From assembly GCF_013166515.1 (NCBI RefSeq), contig NZ_JABKKJ010000010.1, positions 29,083-93,082 of the forward strand: 64,000 nt of DNA, in the 5' to 3' direction. This DNA comes from Xylanibacter caecicola (GTDB lineage: Bacteria > Bacteroidota > Bacteroidia > Bacteroidales > Bacteroidaceae). How positions within the stretch are numbered: the stretch's first letter is position 1; each line of letters opens with the position of its first letter. Positions 18,044-26,138 of the stretch are shown in pieces. Made by a program: the position numbers and the translations under genes. The notes under the pieces are model-generated. The model did not search any database. It worked only from the letters and a program-made list of their open reading frames with translations, and was not told the DNA's origin.

Positions 18044-18265
18044 ATGCAGTCACTTAACAAAAACGGGGTAAGCATTACCCAAACACCGGGAGAAGAAAAG
18101 TTCGTGAAATGCTGTTTAGGGGCTTTCAGGGGACAGATTTATTTTCAATATGACTACCGCCACACGGACGGCGAACTTTTCAGCACGGTAGCCAAAACGC
18201 TGGACGAGTGCCGCCGCAGGCGTGACGGGTGGATAGCGAAGAAGAACGGAGTAATAAATAAGTAA
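18044..18265 (+). CDS. DUF3873 family protein
   Basis: This 73-residue protein begins MQSLNKNGVSITQTPGEEKF and continues with FQYDYRHTDGELFSTVAKTLDECRRR, the pattern of DUF3873, a small family found almost only in Bacteroides conjugative elements next to ardA. No function is known. It is probably cytoplasmic. It lies 80 nt after ardA and 11 nt before the next gene, so the three likely form an operon. Confidence 0.8.
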   Translation: MQSLNKNGVSITQTPGEEKFVKCCLGAFRGQIYFQYDYRHTDGELFSTVAKTLDECRRRRDGWIAKKNGVINK

Positions 18266-18276
18266 ATTTTAGGGAC

Positions 18277-18759
18277 ATGAAAACGACAGAAGTAAACAAG
18301 GAGCTTATCGGCAGGCGTTGCGAGTGTATTTTTACGGGCTTAATGGTAACGGGCGTTATCGAGGACACAGAAGAAAACGAACACACCATAGAGGTAAAAG
18401 TCCGTTTCGACCACCCGCACCAGTGGGGCGATGATTTGTATAATGATGTGTGGGCGTGGGGGCGTAAAACTGACGAGTTCGGCACGCTGCACCATTTGCA
18501 ACTGTTGGAGGACAAACCAGACTTTCAGATAATGACGGTAGTTTTCGGCGAGCCAATCAGCCGGATAGACCGCAGTGTTTTTGAAGATGTGGAAACGTGG
18601 GGTGTCTGTTCCCTGCAAGGCTGGGTAAACAGCTACGAGAGTGTCCGGTTTGTAGCCATAGACGACCATACGGCAATTATCACGGGCGAATACAACATGG
18701 AACAGGTAAAGGTGTGGTTAGAGAAATACACGTCCATAAAGAGCCTTAAAACCAGTTGA
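18277..18759 (+). CDS. Hypothetical accessory protein of the conjugative element
   Basis: The 160-residue soluble protein is not recognised. The N-terminal half has a small beta-barrel-like pattern (LIGRRCECIFTGLMVTGVIED, then VKVRFDHPHQWGDDLY), followed by a mixed alpha/beta region. It has no signal or membrane segment. It sits 11 nt after the DUF3873 gene with the same GC content, so it probably belongs to the ardA group of accessory genes. Confidence 0.7.
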   Translation: MKTTEVNKELIGRRCECIFTGLMVTGVIEDTEENEHTIEVKVRFDHPHQWGDDLYNDVWAWGRKTDEFGTLHHLQLLEDKPDFQIMTVVFGEPISRIDRSVFEDVETWGVCSLQGWVNSYESVRFVAIDDHTAIITGEYNMEQVKVWLEKYTSIKSLKTS

Positions 18760-18854
18760 TAGAGAACGGCGGCTGTTTGCCGCCGCCACTTTCTTTCGTG
18801 AGTGCCGGGAAATAAAGTGGCAAAGAAACCCGCCCTGTTCCCTAACATGAAAAG

Positions 18855-18882
18855 TCCACCCGCCGAACTGTCAGCGGGTGGA
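18855..18882. terminator. Strong hairpin between convergent genes
   Basis: TCCACCCGC (18855-18863) pairs perfectly with GCGGGTGGA (18874-18882) around a 10-nt loop, between the convergent 18759 and 18979 gene ends. A second hairpin, GGCGGC/GCCGCC, lies upstream near 18768-18785. Neither has a T-run. Confidence 0.55.
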
Positions 18883-18978
18883 TTACCATAACATACGCCT
18901 TGCGTATCATTCCCTATTTGGTGTTCCCTGTCTATCGTTGCTTTTCACGTATATATGCAACCGATAAGGAAATAAAAC

Positions 18979-19299
18979 CTATAAATCTTCATGTTGGAAG
19001 AATTTTACACCAAGTATGCACACGGTTTCTTCTTCCTCGATGTCGTATTTCCATGTTCGTTTATAGACAAGCATTTCCGTGTCGCAGTCGAACCATTCCA
19101 TTACAGGCGCATCATCTTCTTCGTCCGCCCATTTGAAAACCTGATTGGACGGCGTTTTCCACAATTCAGCCCTGTCACGTGCGGAAATGCAGTCCTTATC
19201 CACGATAATGATGTCACCTACTGCCGGAACTGTATCTGTTTCCAACGTGGTTTCTATGTACCACGAGATACCTTTTATATCCAATTCTATTTTTACCAT
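18979..19299 (-). CDS. Hypothetical protein downstream of traQ
   Basis: The 106-residue protein has no signal or membrane segment. It opens with a beta strand pattern (MVKIELDIKGISWYIETTLE) and contains VPAVGDIIIVD, then a Trp-rich acidic region and an EEEETVCILGVKFF end. I do not recognise the family. It lies 6 nt after traQ in the same direction, so it is probably the last gene of the tra operon. Confidence 0.7.
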   Translation of the reverse strand: MVKIELDIKGISWYIETTLETDTVPAVGDIIIVDKDCISARDRAELWKTPSNQVFKWADEEDDAPVMEWFDCDTEMLVYKRTWKYDIEEEETVCILGVKFFQHEDL

Positions 19300-19305
19300 G
19301 TCATT

Positions 19306-19767
19306 TTATTGTTTAGGGGTCGTTATTGTTTCCGTTTCTTCCTTGCCGTTGTCATTATTGAACGATAGCGAAAGTTGCCGCACCTGTCCAAAGCTGTCAA
19401 TCACATAAATGTCTATCGTCTGCTGGTCTGTCGATGCCGATGTGTAGTAGAGCCGGAACGTTTCTTTCTCCAGCGGGTAAAGGTCATTGGGCAGGAACAC
19501 CGTACCGTTATCCATTTCCAGCTTCCCTTTGCCGTCCGGCTGGAAGTACCTGATTTGATAGGTAGTCGGCTGGTAATAGCCGCCACGCACCAGTCGGCAG
19601 CGTATTTCGGCGGTTTCCCCGACTTTCAGCCTTTTGGGTACTGGCATCGTTTCGATGCTGAACGGGTACGCCTGCTGAATATCCAAGTTGTCATTACAGG
19701 CGGTGACAAGCACGAGGGCGGCCACGATGTAGCAACCCATGATGATTTTATACATTACATTCTTCAT
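19306..19767 (-). CDS. traQ: Conjugal transfer protein TraQ (DUF3872)
   Basis: From the start at 19767 (MKNVMYKIIMGCYIVAAL) the protein has 153 residues with a lipoprotein signal (LVLVTACND) and a beta-sandwich-like body (VGETAEIRCRLVRGGYY, IRYFQPDGKG) typical of DUF3872/TraQ. Longer upstream starts would put residues before the signal peptide. TraQ is an envelope component of the Bacteroides conjugation machine whose exact role is unknown. An orphan cytosine methylase gene lies between it and traO. Confidence 0.85.
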   Translation of the reverse strand: MKNVMYKIIMGCYIVAALVLVTACNDNLDIQQAYPFSIETMPVPKRLKVGETAEIRCRLVRGGYYQPTTYQIRYFQPDGKGKLEMDNGTVFLPNDLYPLEKETFRLYYTSASTDQQTIDIYVIDSFGQVRQLSLSFNNDNGKEETETITTPKQ

Positions 19768-19789
19768 ATACATTATTATATAAGGGTTA

Positions 19790-20680
19790 TCAAAATAAAG
19801 TAGTCGTTTGCCTAATCCGGGCGGCAACTTCCCTGACAACAGGAACACTGACCGCATTTCCGAGTAAGGCATAACGGTGTATCTTCGCTATCTCTTTTTT
19901 CTCTCCGTCATATATCCCGTATCGGGTATAGTTGTCGGGAAAGCCTTGCAGCCTTTCGCACTCTACTTCGGTCAGCATCCGCACGTGCTTCAGTTGTTCG
20001 GGTGTAGGCGTTCCGTTGTACGCTTCACCCGACTTCAGGCACAGCACATAGTTCCCGATGTTAGGTTGCCTGCCGTAGTTCCTTGTTATCGTACCACTTG
20101 GACGAGCAGCGGGTTCATCACCCCCGACCTTACCATGCACTCCGCCCGGCGTAGGGAGAGGAAATAGGTCTGCGGTACATCTGTCTGCAACACGTCCGAC
20201 AAGGTACATCCGCTCCCGGTTTTGGGGTAGAAACCATGCCGTATTACACAGTTGCCATTCAAGTCTATAACCGCCAATGTCGGCAAACGCTTTGACAATG
20301 CCCCAAAAATCCGGGCGATGTCTTGCGAAGAATATCCCCTTAACATTCTCCCAGATAAAAACGTCAGGTCTGAAACGCCTAACGGCTTCGACTGCATATC
20401 TGACAAGGTGGCTTTCTCCCCCTTGCAGTCCCTTTCCGTCCCCGATTGCGCTAAAATTTTGGCAAGGGCTTCCGAAAGTGACAATGTGGGGACGTTCGAT
20501 GCCGACTTCCCCGATGTTTGTAACCGTTCCGATGTGTTCCGCATAAGGAAAATTGTATTTGAAGTTAGCGATTGCGTGTTTGTCTATCTCTGAAAAATAT
20601 ACCTTGTCGAAAGTATATCCGGCGGTTTCCAGCCCTTTGCTGAAACCGCCGATACCTGAAAATAATTCAAGCAGTACCAT
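19790..20680 (-). CDS. DNA (cytosine-5-)-methyltransferase, orphan
   Basis: The 296-residue enzyme shows the C5-methylase motifs in order: motif I LELFSGIGGFSKGLE, motif IV GSPCQNFS with the catalytic Cys near residue 84, motif VI ENVKG, motif VIII QNRERMYLVG and motif X HRYALLGNAVSVPV. The variable target-recognition region is short. No matching restriction gene is adjacent, so it is probably an orphan methylase that protects the element from host restriction during transfer. It is embedded in the tra operon between traO (3 nt upstream) and traQ, where other elements of this type often have a TraP-like primase gene. Confidence 0.92.
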   Translation of the reverse strand: MVLLELFSGIGGFSKGLETAGYTFDKVYFSEIDKHAIANFKYNFPYAEHIGTVTNIGEVGIERPHIVTFGSPCQNFSAIGDGKGLQGGESHLVRYAVEAVRRFRPDVFIWENVKGIFFARHRPDFWGIVKAFADIGGYRLEWQLCNTAWFLPQNRERMYLVGRVADRCTADLFPLPTPGGVHGKVGGDEPAARPSGTITRNYGRQPNIGNYVLCLKSGEAYNGTPTPEQLKHVRMLTEVECERLQGFPDNYTRYGIYDGEKKEIAKIHRYALLGNAVSVPVVREVAARIRQTTTLF

Positions 20681-20683
20681 AGG

Positions 20684-21265
20684 CTAATTGATAATGAATT
20701 TCAGTCCCACAGATACCTGCGAGTGGAACTTGCCTATGTCCGAGCCGAACAACGCCCGTTCCCTTGCGTTCAGTAGCAGAGCCACCCGGTCGGTCAGGTA
20801 GGCTTCCAGTTCCAGCGTTAAAGCCCCGCCGTACACAAAACAGTCCTTATCCAGCAAGGTAGAGCCGTCCGGCAAGAGCTTTTCGCTTCGGTTGCTTGTT
20901 TCATACCCGGCGAGTGCCGACAGTCCCAGCGACAGGAAAAAGGTCTTTCGTCTGTCCGATAGGAATTTCAGGTAATAGCCGCCCTCTGCGGTGAACTGTT
21001 CGACTGGTATTCTCATATCCTTGTAGTCATACTTTTTGTGCAGGTACTCCCCGCCAATCACCCAGCGGTTGGCGTTCTTGGTGTAAACGCTGTACGCCGC
21101 CCCGATATGGTAGGCGAAATCACTGCCAGCGTTCCAATGCACCCCGTCCGCCATGCCCGCTGTGACCTGCAAGCCTTTCATTCCCGGCAGGTATCTTTGT
21201 GCGTGTGCCTGAAACGAGGTCAGGCACAGCGCAAAGAGCATCATTATAAAGATGTGTTTCTTCAT
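20684..21265 (-). CDS. traO: Conjugal transfer protein TraO
   Basis: The 193-residue protein has a signal peptide (residues 1-22, ending AHA) and alternating aromatic/glycine beta strands through to a final VGLKFIIN, the pattern of an outer-membrane beta-barrel-like protein. TraO of Bacteroides conjugative transposons has this form and is part of the envelope-spanning transfer complex. It lies 3 nt after traN. Confidence 0.88.
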   Translation of the reverse strand: MKKHIFIMMLFALCLTSFQAHAQRYLPGMKGLQVTAGMADGVHWNAGSDFAYHIGAAYSVYTKNANRWVIGGEYLHKKYDYKDMRIPVEQFTAEGGYYLKFLSDRRKTFFLSLGLSALAGYETSNRSEKLLPDGSTLLDKDCFVYGGALTLELEAYLTDRVALLLNARERALFGSDIGKFHSQVSVGLKFIIN

Positions 21266-21268
21266 TCC

Positions 21269-22204
21269 CTATTTGATTTTGAGTTCGTTAATCACTTCTG
21301 CGTTCACGATGTCGGCGTTCTCCACCCGTATGGTCTGATGCCGCCCGCCGTTCTTCTCGTAGAGTTCCACCACCAGCAGTTTATCGTCAGGAATGGTGAA
21401 CTTCGGCAGGGCGTACACCGTGCGCACGGTCGATTTCCCGGCAATCTCTATCACCTCATTGTAGCTGCGTACCGCATCCAGCACCGTTTCCTGAATAGCC
21501 GTGCGCTTGGGTACTTTCTTATCGACTATCTTAAACTTGATGAAGTCGGTATCGAAAGGCACGTTGGAACTGTTCTTTGTCTGCGTATGCACGTAGAGCA
21601 TCCCGTTATAGGTGTAAATCCCCTTGATTAAGAACTGGATGCCGAAACGCTTGCTACCCAAGTGGCGCACTTTCCGGTCATTGTTCTTGTAGATGCTCTG
21701 CATTATCAGCTTCACCAGCAGCGGGCTTTCATTACCTAATTCCCGGAAATAGATGTTCATGCGGGTATGCGAAAAATCGGACGTATCTTCATTCTCCAAG
21801 AAGTCTTTCATTTCGATGTTGAGCATTTCCGGCTCACGGGCGTACTTGGCGTTGAATGAAAAGAAACTCCCGTCCTCGCAGATAACGGAGAAGTTCGTTT
21901 CGCCCGGAAAGCCCTCTGTCGTGGCTTTCACCCGGATAACGTTCTCCGCACCGTCCGCCTTGCCCGCTATGATGTGGTTGCTTCCCAAATCCACGTAGCG
22001 GACGGCGGCGGGGAAGATGATATGCACCGTCTTGGCAAAGGTCACTTCCACGCCGTAGGGCGTTACCATTTGGCGGTACGGGAGTTTCCGGGTGATACCC
22101 CGGTACAAGTCGTTGCCAGCCGCATACTTCACGGTGTCGGTTTCCTGTGCGTTTGCCGCACACACGCCCAGCAAGAGGGCGAAAAATACAAAAATCTGTT
22201 TCAT
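21269..22204 (-). CDS. traN: Conjugal transfer protein TraN (DUF4138)
   Basis: The 311-residue protein has a cleavable signal peptide (residues 1-19, ending ANA) and a beta-rich body with YGVEVTFAKTVHIIFPAAVRYVDLGS, typical of the DUF4138/TraN family, which is analogous to VirB9-type periplasmic/outer-membrane core components. It is expected to build the outer part of the conjugation channel with TraM and TraO. It is separated from traM by 33 nt. Confidence 0.9.
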   Translation of the reverse strand: MKQIFVFFALLLGVCAANAQETDTVKYAAGNDLYRGITRKLPYRQMVTPYGVEVTFAKTVHIIFPAAVRYVDLGSNHIIAGKADGAENVIRVKATTEGFPGETNFSVICEDGSFFSFNAKYAREPEMLNIEMKDFLENEDTSDFSHTRMNIYFRELGNESPLLVKLIMQSIYKNNDRKVRHLGSKRFGIQFLIKGIYTYNGMLYVHTQTKNSSNVPFDTDFIKFKIVDKKVPKRTAIQETVLDAVRSYNEVIEIAGKSTVRTVYALPKFTIPDDKLLVVELYEKNGGRHQTIRVENADIVNAEVINELKIK

Positions 22205-22237
22205 CGTTAATTAAAATTTTAGTGGTTGATAAAATGG

Positions 22238-23572
22238 TTATTGTTGTTTGGCATACAGCATGACTTTATAGCCTGCTTTCAGCTTCACTTTCACGGTTCG
22301 GAACTTCTTGGCGAGGTAGCCGGACGTTCCTTGCAGCAAGCCCCTTGTCACGTCCATTGCCACCTGCTGCCCGGCACTCCGTGCAAAGGAAATACTTGTA
22401 CCCAGCCCGCTGCCGATATTCGCCATAGCTTCGTTGAACGCTTCCTGCTCCATTGAGGACGGAACAGACAGCCCTTTTTGTCCGTCCGTGTCGAACACGG
22501 CGAGTTCCACCGGGATGATGTTGCCCGCATACTCAATCGAGGACACCAGTATGTCGAGCCGTTCGCCCTGCACCTTTGCCGTCCCCGCCACAAGGGTATT
22601 CTTCGGCACGACTATGTTCCCGGCTTGCACGGGTTCAAGCAGCCGGAGTTTCACCGCCTGCCCGTCCGTCAGGGTTTGGTCTTGGTGGATGCAGGCGGCT
22701 ATCGTGTTCCTGCCGATAGCGTAGCTCGTGCCTACCGCCGTGTTGAAGCCGTAGTTTCGTGGCTGACTATAAGCCCGGATGAAGTCGGCATCGCTCACGG
22801 GTTGCTGCAATCCCGACACGGTCGTTTCCCGGATAGCCTTCACCGGGATAGCCGGAGTGCCGATACCGCCGCCGTTCTGCCCGGCTGTCGGTATTTGGGC
22901 AATCTGCCCCCTTTGTCCGTCCTGCCCGTTCATGTATTTTGCCGCCAGTTCGTAGGACTTTTCCAAGAGTGCCATTTGGTCGTCAGCCGTAGGCGTGGCG
23001 TTCTGCTGTTGTTGCAGTCTGTCGGTCAGTTCCGCCACCTGCCGCTTCAAGTCCTCTTTTTCCTCGTCCACAGCCGGGGTTTCGTAGAACGTGCTTAACT
23101 GGCGGTTGATGTCCCGGTAAGCGTTTGCCGAATAAGAAGCACCGCCGCCCCTTTGGGGCTGCACATCTTCTTCCGGCATCAGGTCGATTTCCGCTTGCGG
23201 TTCTTCCGTTTCATCGTCCCCCGTGAAACCGAAGTCCTGCAAGGATTGTATCTTGTCCTGCTGTTTGCGGTTCAGCATCGCCTGCTCGTATGCCTTTTGC
23301 TTATCGGCTATAATCCCGTCCTCTGCGGGCAGGGGTATGTCGGCATTGAAGCCGCCCACGCTCTCCATATTCACGTCCTCTTTGCCGGAGGGGGCGAATA
23401 TCAGGTACATGCACCCGGCAAAGGCAAGGAACATCAGCGGGAAGACTATCATTTTCCTGCGCTGCTGTACCTGTTGGGGTGTCAGTTCCCGTTTGGGCTT
23501 CTTTTCCTTTTCAGGCTTCCCGTCCGTCTGTGGTACGGTCGTGCCGTTCTCATTCTTCTGTACTTCTTCCAT
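22238..23572 (-). CDS. traM: Conjugal transfer protein TraM (VirB10-like)
   Basis: The 444-residue protein has a cytoplasmic charged N-terminus, one transmembrane segment near residues 39-60 (MIVFPLMFLAFAGCMYLIF), a long Q/E/P-rich linker with coiled coil (about 160-190), and a C-terminal beta-barrel domain (QTLTDGQAVKLRLLEPVQAGNIVVP region). This is the VirB10-like architecture that couples the inner membrane ATPases to the outer core. It overlaps traL by 23 nt. Confidence 0.9.
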   Translation of the reverse strand: MEEVQKNENGTTVPQTDGKPEKEKKPKRELTPQQVQQRRKMIVFPLMFLAFAGCMYLIFAPSGKEDVNMESVGGFNADIPLPAEDGIIADKQKAYEQAMLNRKQQDKIQSLQDFGFTGDDETEEPQAEIDLMPEEDVQPQRGGGASYSANAYRDINRQLSTFYETPAVDEEKEDLKRQVAELTDRLQQQQNATPTADDQMALLEKSYELAAKYMNGQDGQRGQIAQIPTAGQNGGGIGTPAIPVKAIRETTVSGLQQPVSDADFIRAYSQPRNYGFNTAVGTSYAIGRNTIAACIHQDQTLTDGQAVKLRLLEPVQAGNIVVPKNTLVAGTAKVQGERLDILVSSIEYAGNIIPVELAVFDTDGQKGLSVPSSMEQEAFNEAMANIGSGLGTSISFARSAGQQVAMDVTRGLLQGTSGYLAKKFRTVKVKLKAGYKVMLYAKQQ

Positions 23573-23837
23573 ATTCCGGTCTGTTTAAGGGGTTGATACT
23601 GTTGATTGTGTCATTGCCTTGCAATGGCAGTTGTTTGATATGTTCTATTTGCAGCCGCCTGCCGTCCCGTTTCCCGATATTGTAGATTGATGAAACGGTG
23701 ATGTAGATAGACAAGCCGCCGAAAAAGAAGAACATCAGGAGGATAACCGCCAGCCTTTTGCCCGGCGTAATCCGTCCGCACATTCGGCGCAGGCAGTCGT
23801 CCGCCCAGTACTGCACCTTTTCGATGTAATTCTCCAT
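23550..23837 (-). CDS. traL: Conjugal transfer protein TraL (DUF3989)
   Basis: The 95-residue protein has one transmembrane helix around residues 30-50 (LAVILLMFFFFGGLSIYITV) and a basic, proline-containing C-terminus, matching DUF3989/TraL. It is an inner-membrane subunit of the transfer apparatus with unknown detailed role. Its end overlaps the start of traM by 23 nt, implying translational coupling, and it begins 4 nt after traK. Confidence 0.87.
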   Translation of the reverse strand: MENYIEKVQYWADDCLRRMCGRITPGKRLAVILLMFFFFGGLSIYITVSSIYNIGKRDGRRLQIEHIKQLPLQGNDTINSINPLNRPEYGRSTEE

Positions 23838-23841
23838 AAGG

Positions 23842-24465
23842 CTACCTCTTAACGGTTTGCAAATCCTTGTTTTCGGTAATGGTGAACGCTTCGATGATGA
23901 AGCCGTGCGGGTTGTTGTCGCTCCGTGTGGCGTTGAGCAGGCGGCACGAAGTCACAAGGCTTCGTACCGTCAGGCTGCTTTCCCGGACAATCAACTGGCG
24001 GGCATACGTGTTCACCTTGTAGGGGTACTGGTCGAAGTCGCACTTCACGCTGTCAATCTCCACCGTCTGCGTGACGTTTCCGGAAATCACCCGGTTGTAG
24101 TACCCCTTTTCCGCCAAGTCCTTGTAATAGTTGAAAGCGGTCTTGTCGGCAAGGAACAGCGAGCGTTTGATGTTGCTTTCGATAGCCCCCTTGTCGGGCG
24201 AGAGCGTGAAGAAAAGCTCGTGGAAACGCCGCACGTGCGATTTGGCTTCCACGGGTCTGTTCTGTGCCATATCCTGCGAGAGTGCCAGCATCAGGCTTTT
24301 GCCGTTGTCGAGGACGTATATCTTCTGCCGCTGCTTTTCGGCGAAGCTGTACGAGTTCCACACGGCAAAGCCCGTCACCAGTGCGCACAGGCAGATGAAT
24401 ACCAGCGCGAAGAGCCGGATTTGCCGGAAACTCGTTTCGATGTTCGTTAATGATTTAAATTCCAT
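23842..24465 (-). CDS. traK: Conjugal transfer protein TraK (VirB8-like)
   Basis: The 207-residue protein begins MEFKSLTNIETSFRQIR, has one transmembrane segment at residues 18-38 and a periplasmic domain of about 165 residues. This is the TraK family of Bacteroides conjugative elements, comparable to VirB8 assembly factors. It lies in the ordered traI-J-K-L-M block with gaps of 4-20 nt. Confidence 0.9.
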   Translation of the reverse strand: MEFKSLTNIETSFRQIRLFALVFICLCALVTGFAVWNSYSFAEKQRQKIYVLDNGKSLMLALSQDMAQNRPVEAKSHVRRFHELFFTLSPDKGAIESNIKRSLFLADKTAFNYYKDLAEKGYYNRVISGNVTQTVEIDSVKCDFDQYPYKVNTYARQLIVRESSLTVRSLVTSCRLLNATRSDNNPHGFIIEAFTITENKDLQTVKR

Positions 24466-24485
24466 ATACTAAATTTTGATGTTGG

Positions 24486-25487
24486 TTATTTGAGTAGTTT
24501 CCCGGTTACTTTCCCGCTTGCCGCACCGACCGCAGCCCCGGCGATTGACCCCGCCCGTGCCACGTTGCGGTTATAGGCAGACGTGCCGCCAGCCGACACA
24601 ATCCAGCTTGCCACCGTAGGAATGGTGAAGTAGCCCACGATACCTATAATCATAAAGATTACATACACGGTGCTGCTCCCGTCAGGAATGAAATTCGGGT
24701 CTGAAAGTTCCTGAATGTCCTTTTGGAGCATCAGCGTTTGTATGCGTGCCAGCACGCTGCTGAACAAGTCAGACACGGGCAACCACAGGTAAATGGAGAT
24801 ATAGCGTGAAATCCACTGGGTCAGCGTGCTTTGGAAACCGTCATAGACGGAAATTGCAAACGCCAGCGGACCCAGTATTGAAAGCACAATCAGGAAGAAC
24901 GTGCGCAGCGTGTCTATAATCAGCCCCGCCGCCTGAAAGAGCATTTCCAACAGTTCCCTGAACCAGTCCCGGACGGACTTCTTGATATTGTAAGCCGCCC
25001 TGTCCATGTACATACCCGTCATAGTCACCATGTCGGAGGGCGACCAGCCCAGTTCTTCCAGTTGCCTGTCAAATTCCTCGTCCGATGCGAGGTAAGCCGT
25101 TTCGGGGCTTCGCATCAGGGCTTCATATTCCAGTCGGTCTTTTTGCGCCCGGTACTCGTTCATGTCGAAAGTCTGCGTTTCCATAAGCTGGTTGCACCCT
25201 TTCACCACAGGCGACAGCACCGTGTTGATAGTCCCCAGCACGAACGTGGGAAAAAACATGATACACAGCCCCAGCGCAAAGGGACGCAGGAGCGGGTACA
25301 CGTCTATGGGTTCGGCACGTGCGAGCGACTGCCATACTTTGGCGGCTACATAGAACAGCGCACCCAGCCCGGCTATCCCTTTCGCTACCCCCGTCATGTT
25401 GCTGCACAAGGGCATCATTTCATCGTAAAGAACCCGCAACACTTGGTGCAGGTTGTCAAAATCCACTGCTGCTAATAACATAGGCAT
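24486..25487 (-). CDS. traJ: Conjugal transfer protein TraJ (VirB6-like)
   Basis: The 333-residue polytopic membrane protein has hydrophobic segments at about residues 40-60, 85-110, 195-220, 245-265 and 285-310, and a Gly/Ala-rich C-terminus (AGAAVGAASGKVTGKLLK). This is the TraJ family, comparable to VirB6, which forms part of the inner-membrane channel. It lies 13 nt after traI. Confidence 0.9.
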   Translation of the reverse strand: MPMLLAAVDFDNLHQVLRVLYDEMMPLCSNMTGVAKGIAGLGALFYVAAKVWQSLARAEPIDVYPLLRPFALGLCIMFFPTFVLGTINTVLSPVVKGCNQLMETQTFDMNEYRAQKDRLEYEALMRSPETAYLASDEEFDRQLEELGWSPSDMVTMTGMYMDRAAYNIKKSVRDWFRELLEMLFQAAGLIIDTLRTFFLIVLSILGPLAFAISVYDGFQSTLTQWISRYISIYLWLPVSDLFSSVLARIQTLMLQKDIQELSDPNFIPDGSSTVYVIFMIIGIVGYFTIPTVASWIVSAGGTSAYNRNVARAGSIAGAAVGAASGKVTGKLLK

Positions 25488-25500
25488 ACCGATTTATATG

Positions 25501-26127
25501 TTACCAGTAGCGTTCATCCGCCGAGCCGTAGAGAGCCAGCACCCGGTCGGTGTCGTTCTTCTTCTTTGCCCGCAGGTAGGACACGGATATGTTCTTGCGG
25601 GTGTAGTAGTTCACGAGGTTGCGGTAATTCAATAGGCTTCGGTAGGCATTATCAATAATAGCCAACCGTTCGGCATCCGTCAGCGACATACCCGTGATGT
25701 TCACTACATTCTTCAAGTCCTGCAACACGTCCGAGCTTTCCGACATCAGTTTGGCATAGCCGAACGATATTGCGGATAGTTCGTCAGGCGTGAAATTCGG
25801 GTCTGCCAGCATACTTTGGAAGTTGCGCACGTAGATTTCGGATATTTCCGCCACCAGTTCAATGGACTTCTTCACCTTGACACCGCCCTTGACCACGTCA
25901 TGCACCGCTTTGAGCGCATCGTAATATTTTTTACCCTGCTGGAAAATCTTCTGCGCTTCCATGAAGCCGTCCAGCGTGTTCTTGGCTGTGGTGGAAGTCT
26001 GCACTATCTGCTTGGTGGTGTTGATGATACCCTGTGCCAAGTTGCCGGGGTCTGACACCACCCACTGGGCGGATGCCTTGCCGATGAAGCAAAGGCATAC
26101 CGCCATAAGGAGAATTGTTTTCTTCAT
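25501..26127 (-). CDS. traI: Conjugal transfer protein TraI (DUF4141, VirB5-like)
   Basis: The 208-residue protein has a signal peptide (residues 1-20, ending ASA) followed by WVVSDPGNLAQGIINTTKQIVQ and a mainly helical body, the hallmark of DUF4141/TraI. It resembles VirB5-type pilus-tip proteins in size and composition. It lies 11 nt downstream of traG. Confidence 0.9.
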   Translation of the reverse strand: MKKTILLMAVCLCFIGKASAQWVVSDPGNLAQGIINTTKQIVQTSTTAKNTLDGFMEAQKIFQQGKKYYDALKAVHDVVKGGVKVKKSIELVAEISEIYVRNFQSMLADPNFTPDELSAISFGYAKLMSESSDVLQDLKNVVNITGMSLTDAERLAIIDNAYRSLLNYRNLVNYYTRKNISVSYLRAKKKNDTDRVLALYGSADERYW

Positions 26128-26138
26128 GTTCCTGATTT

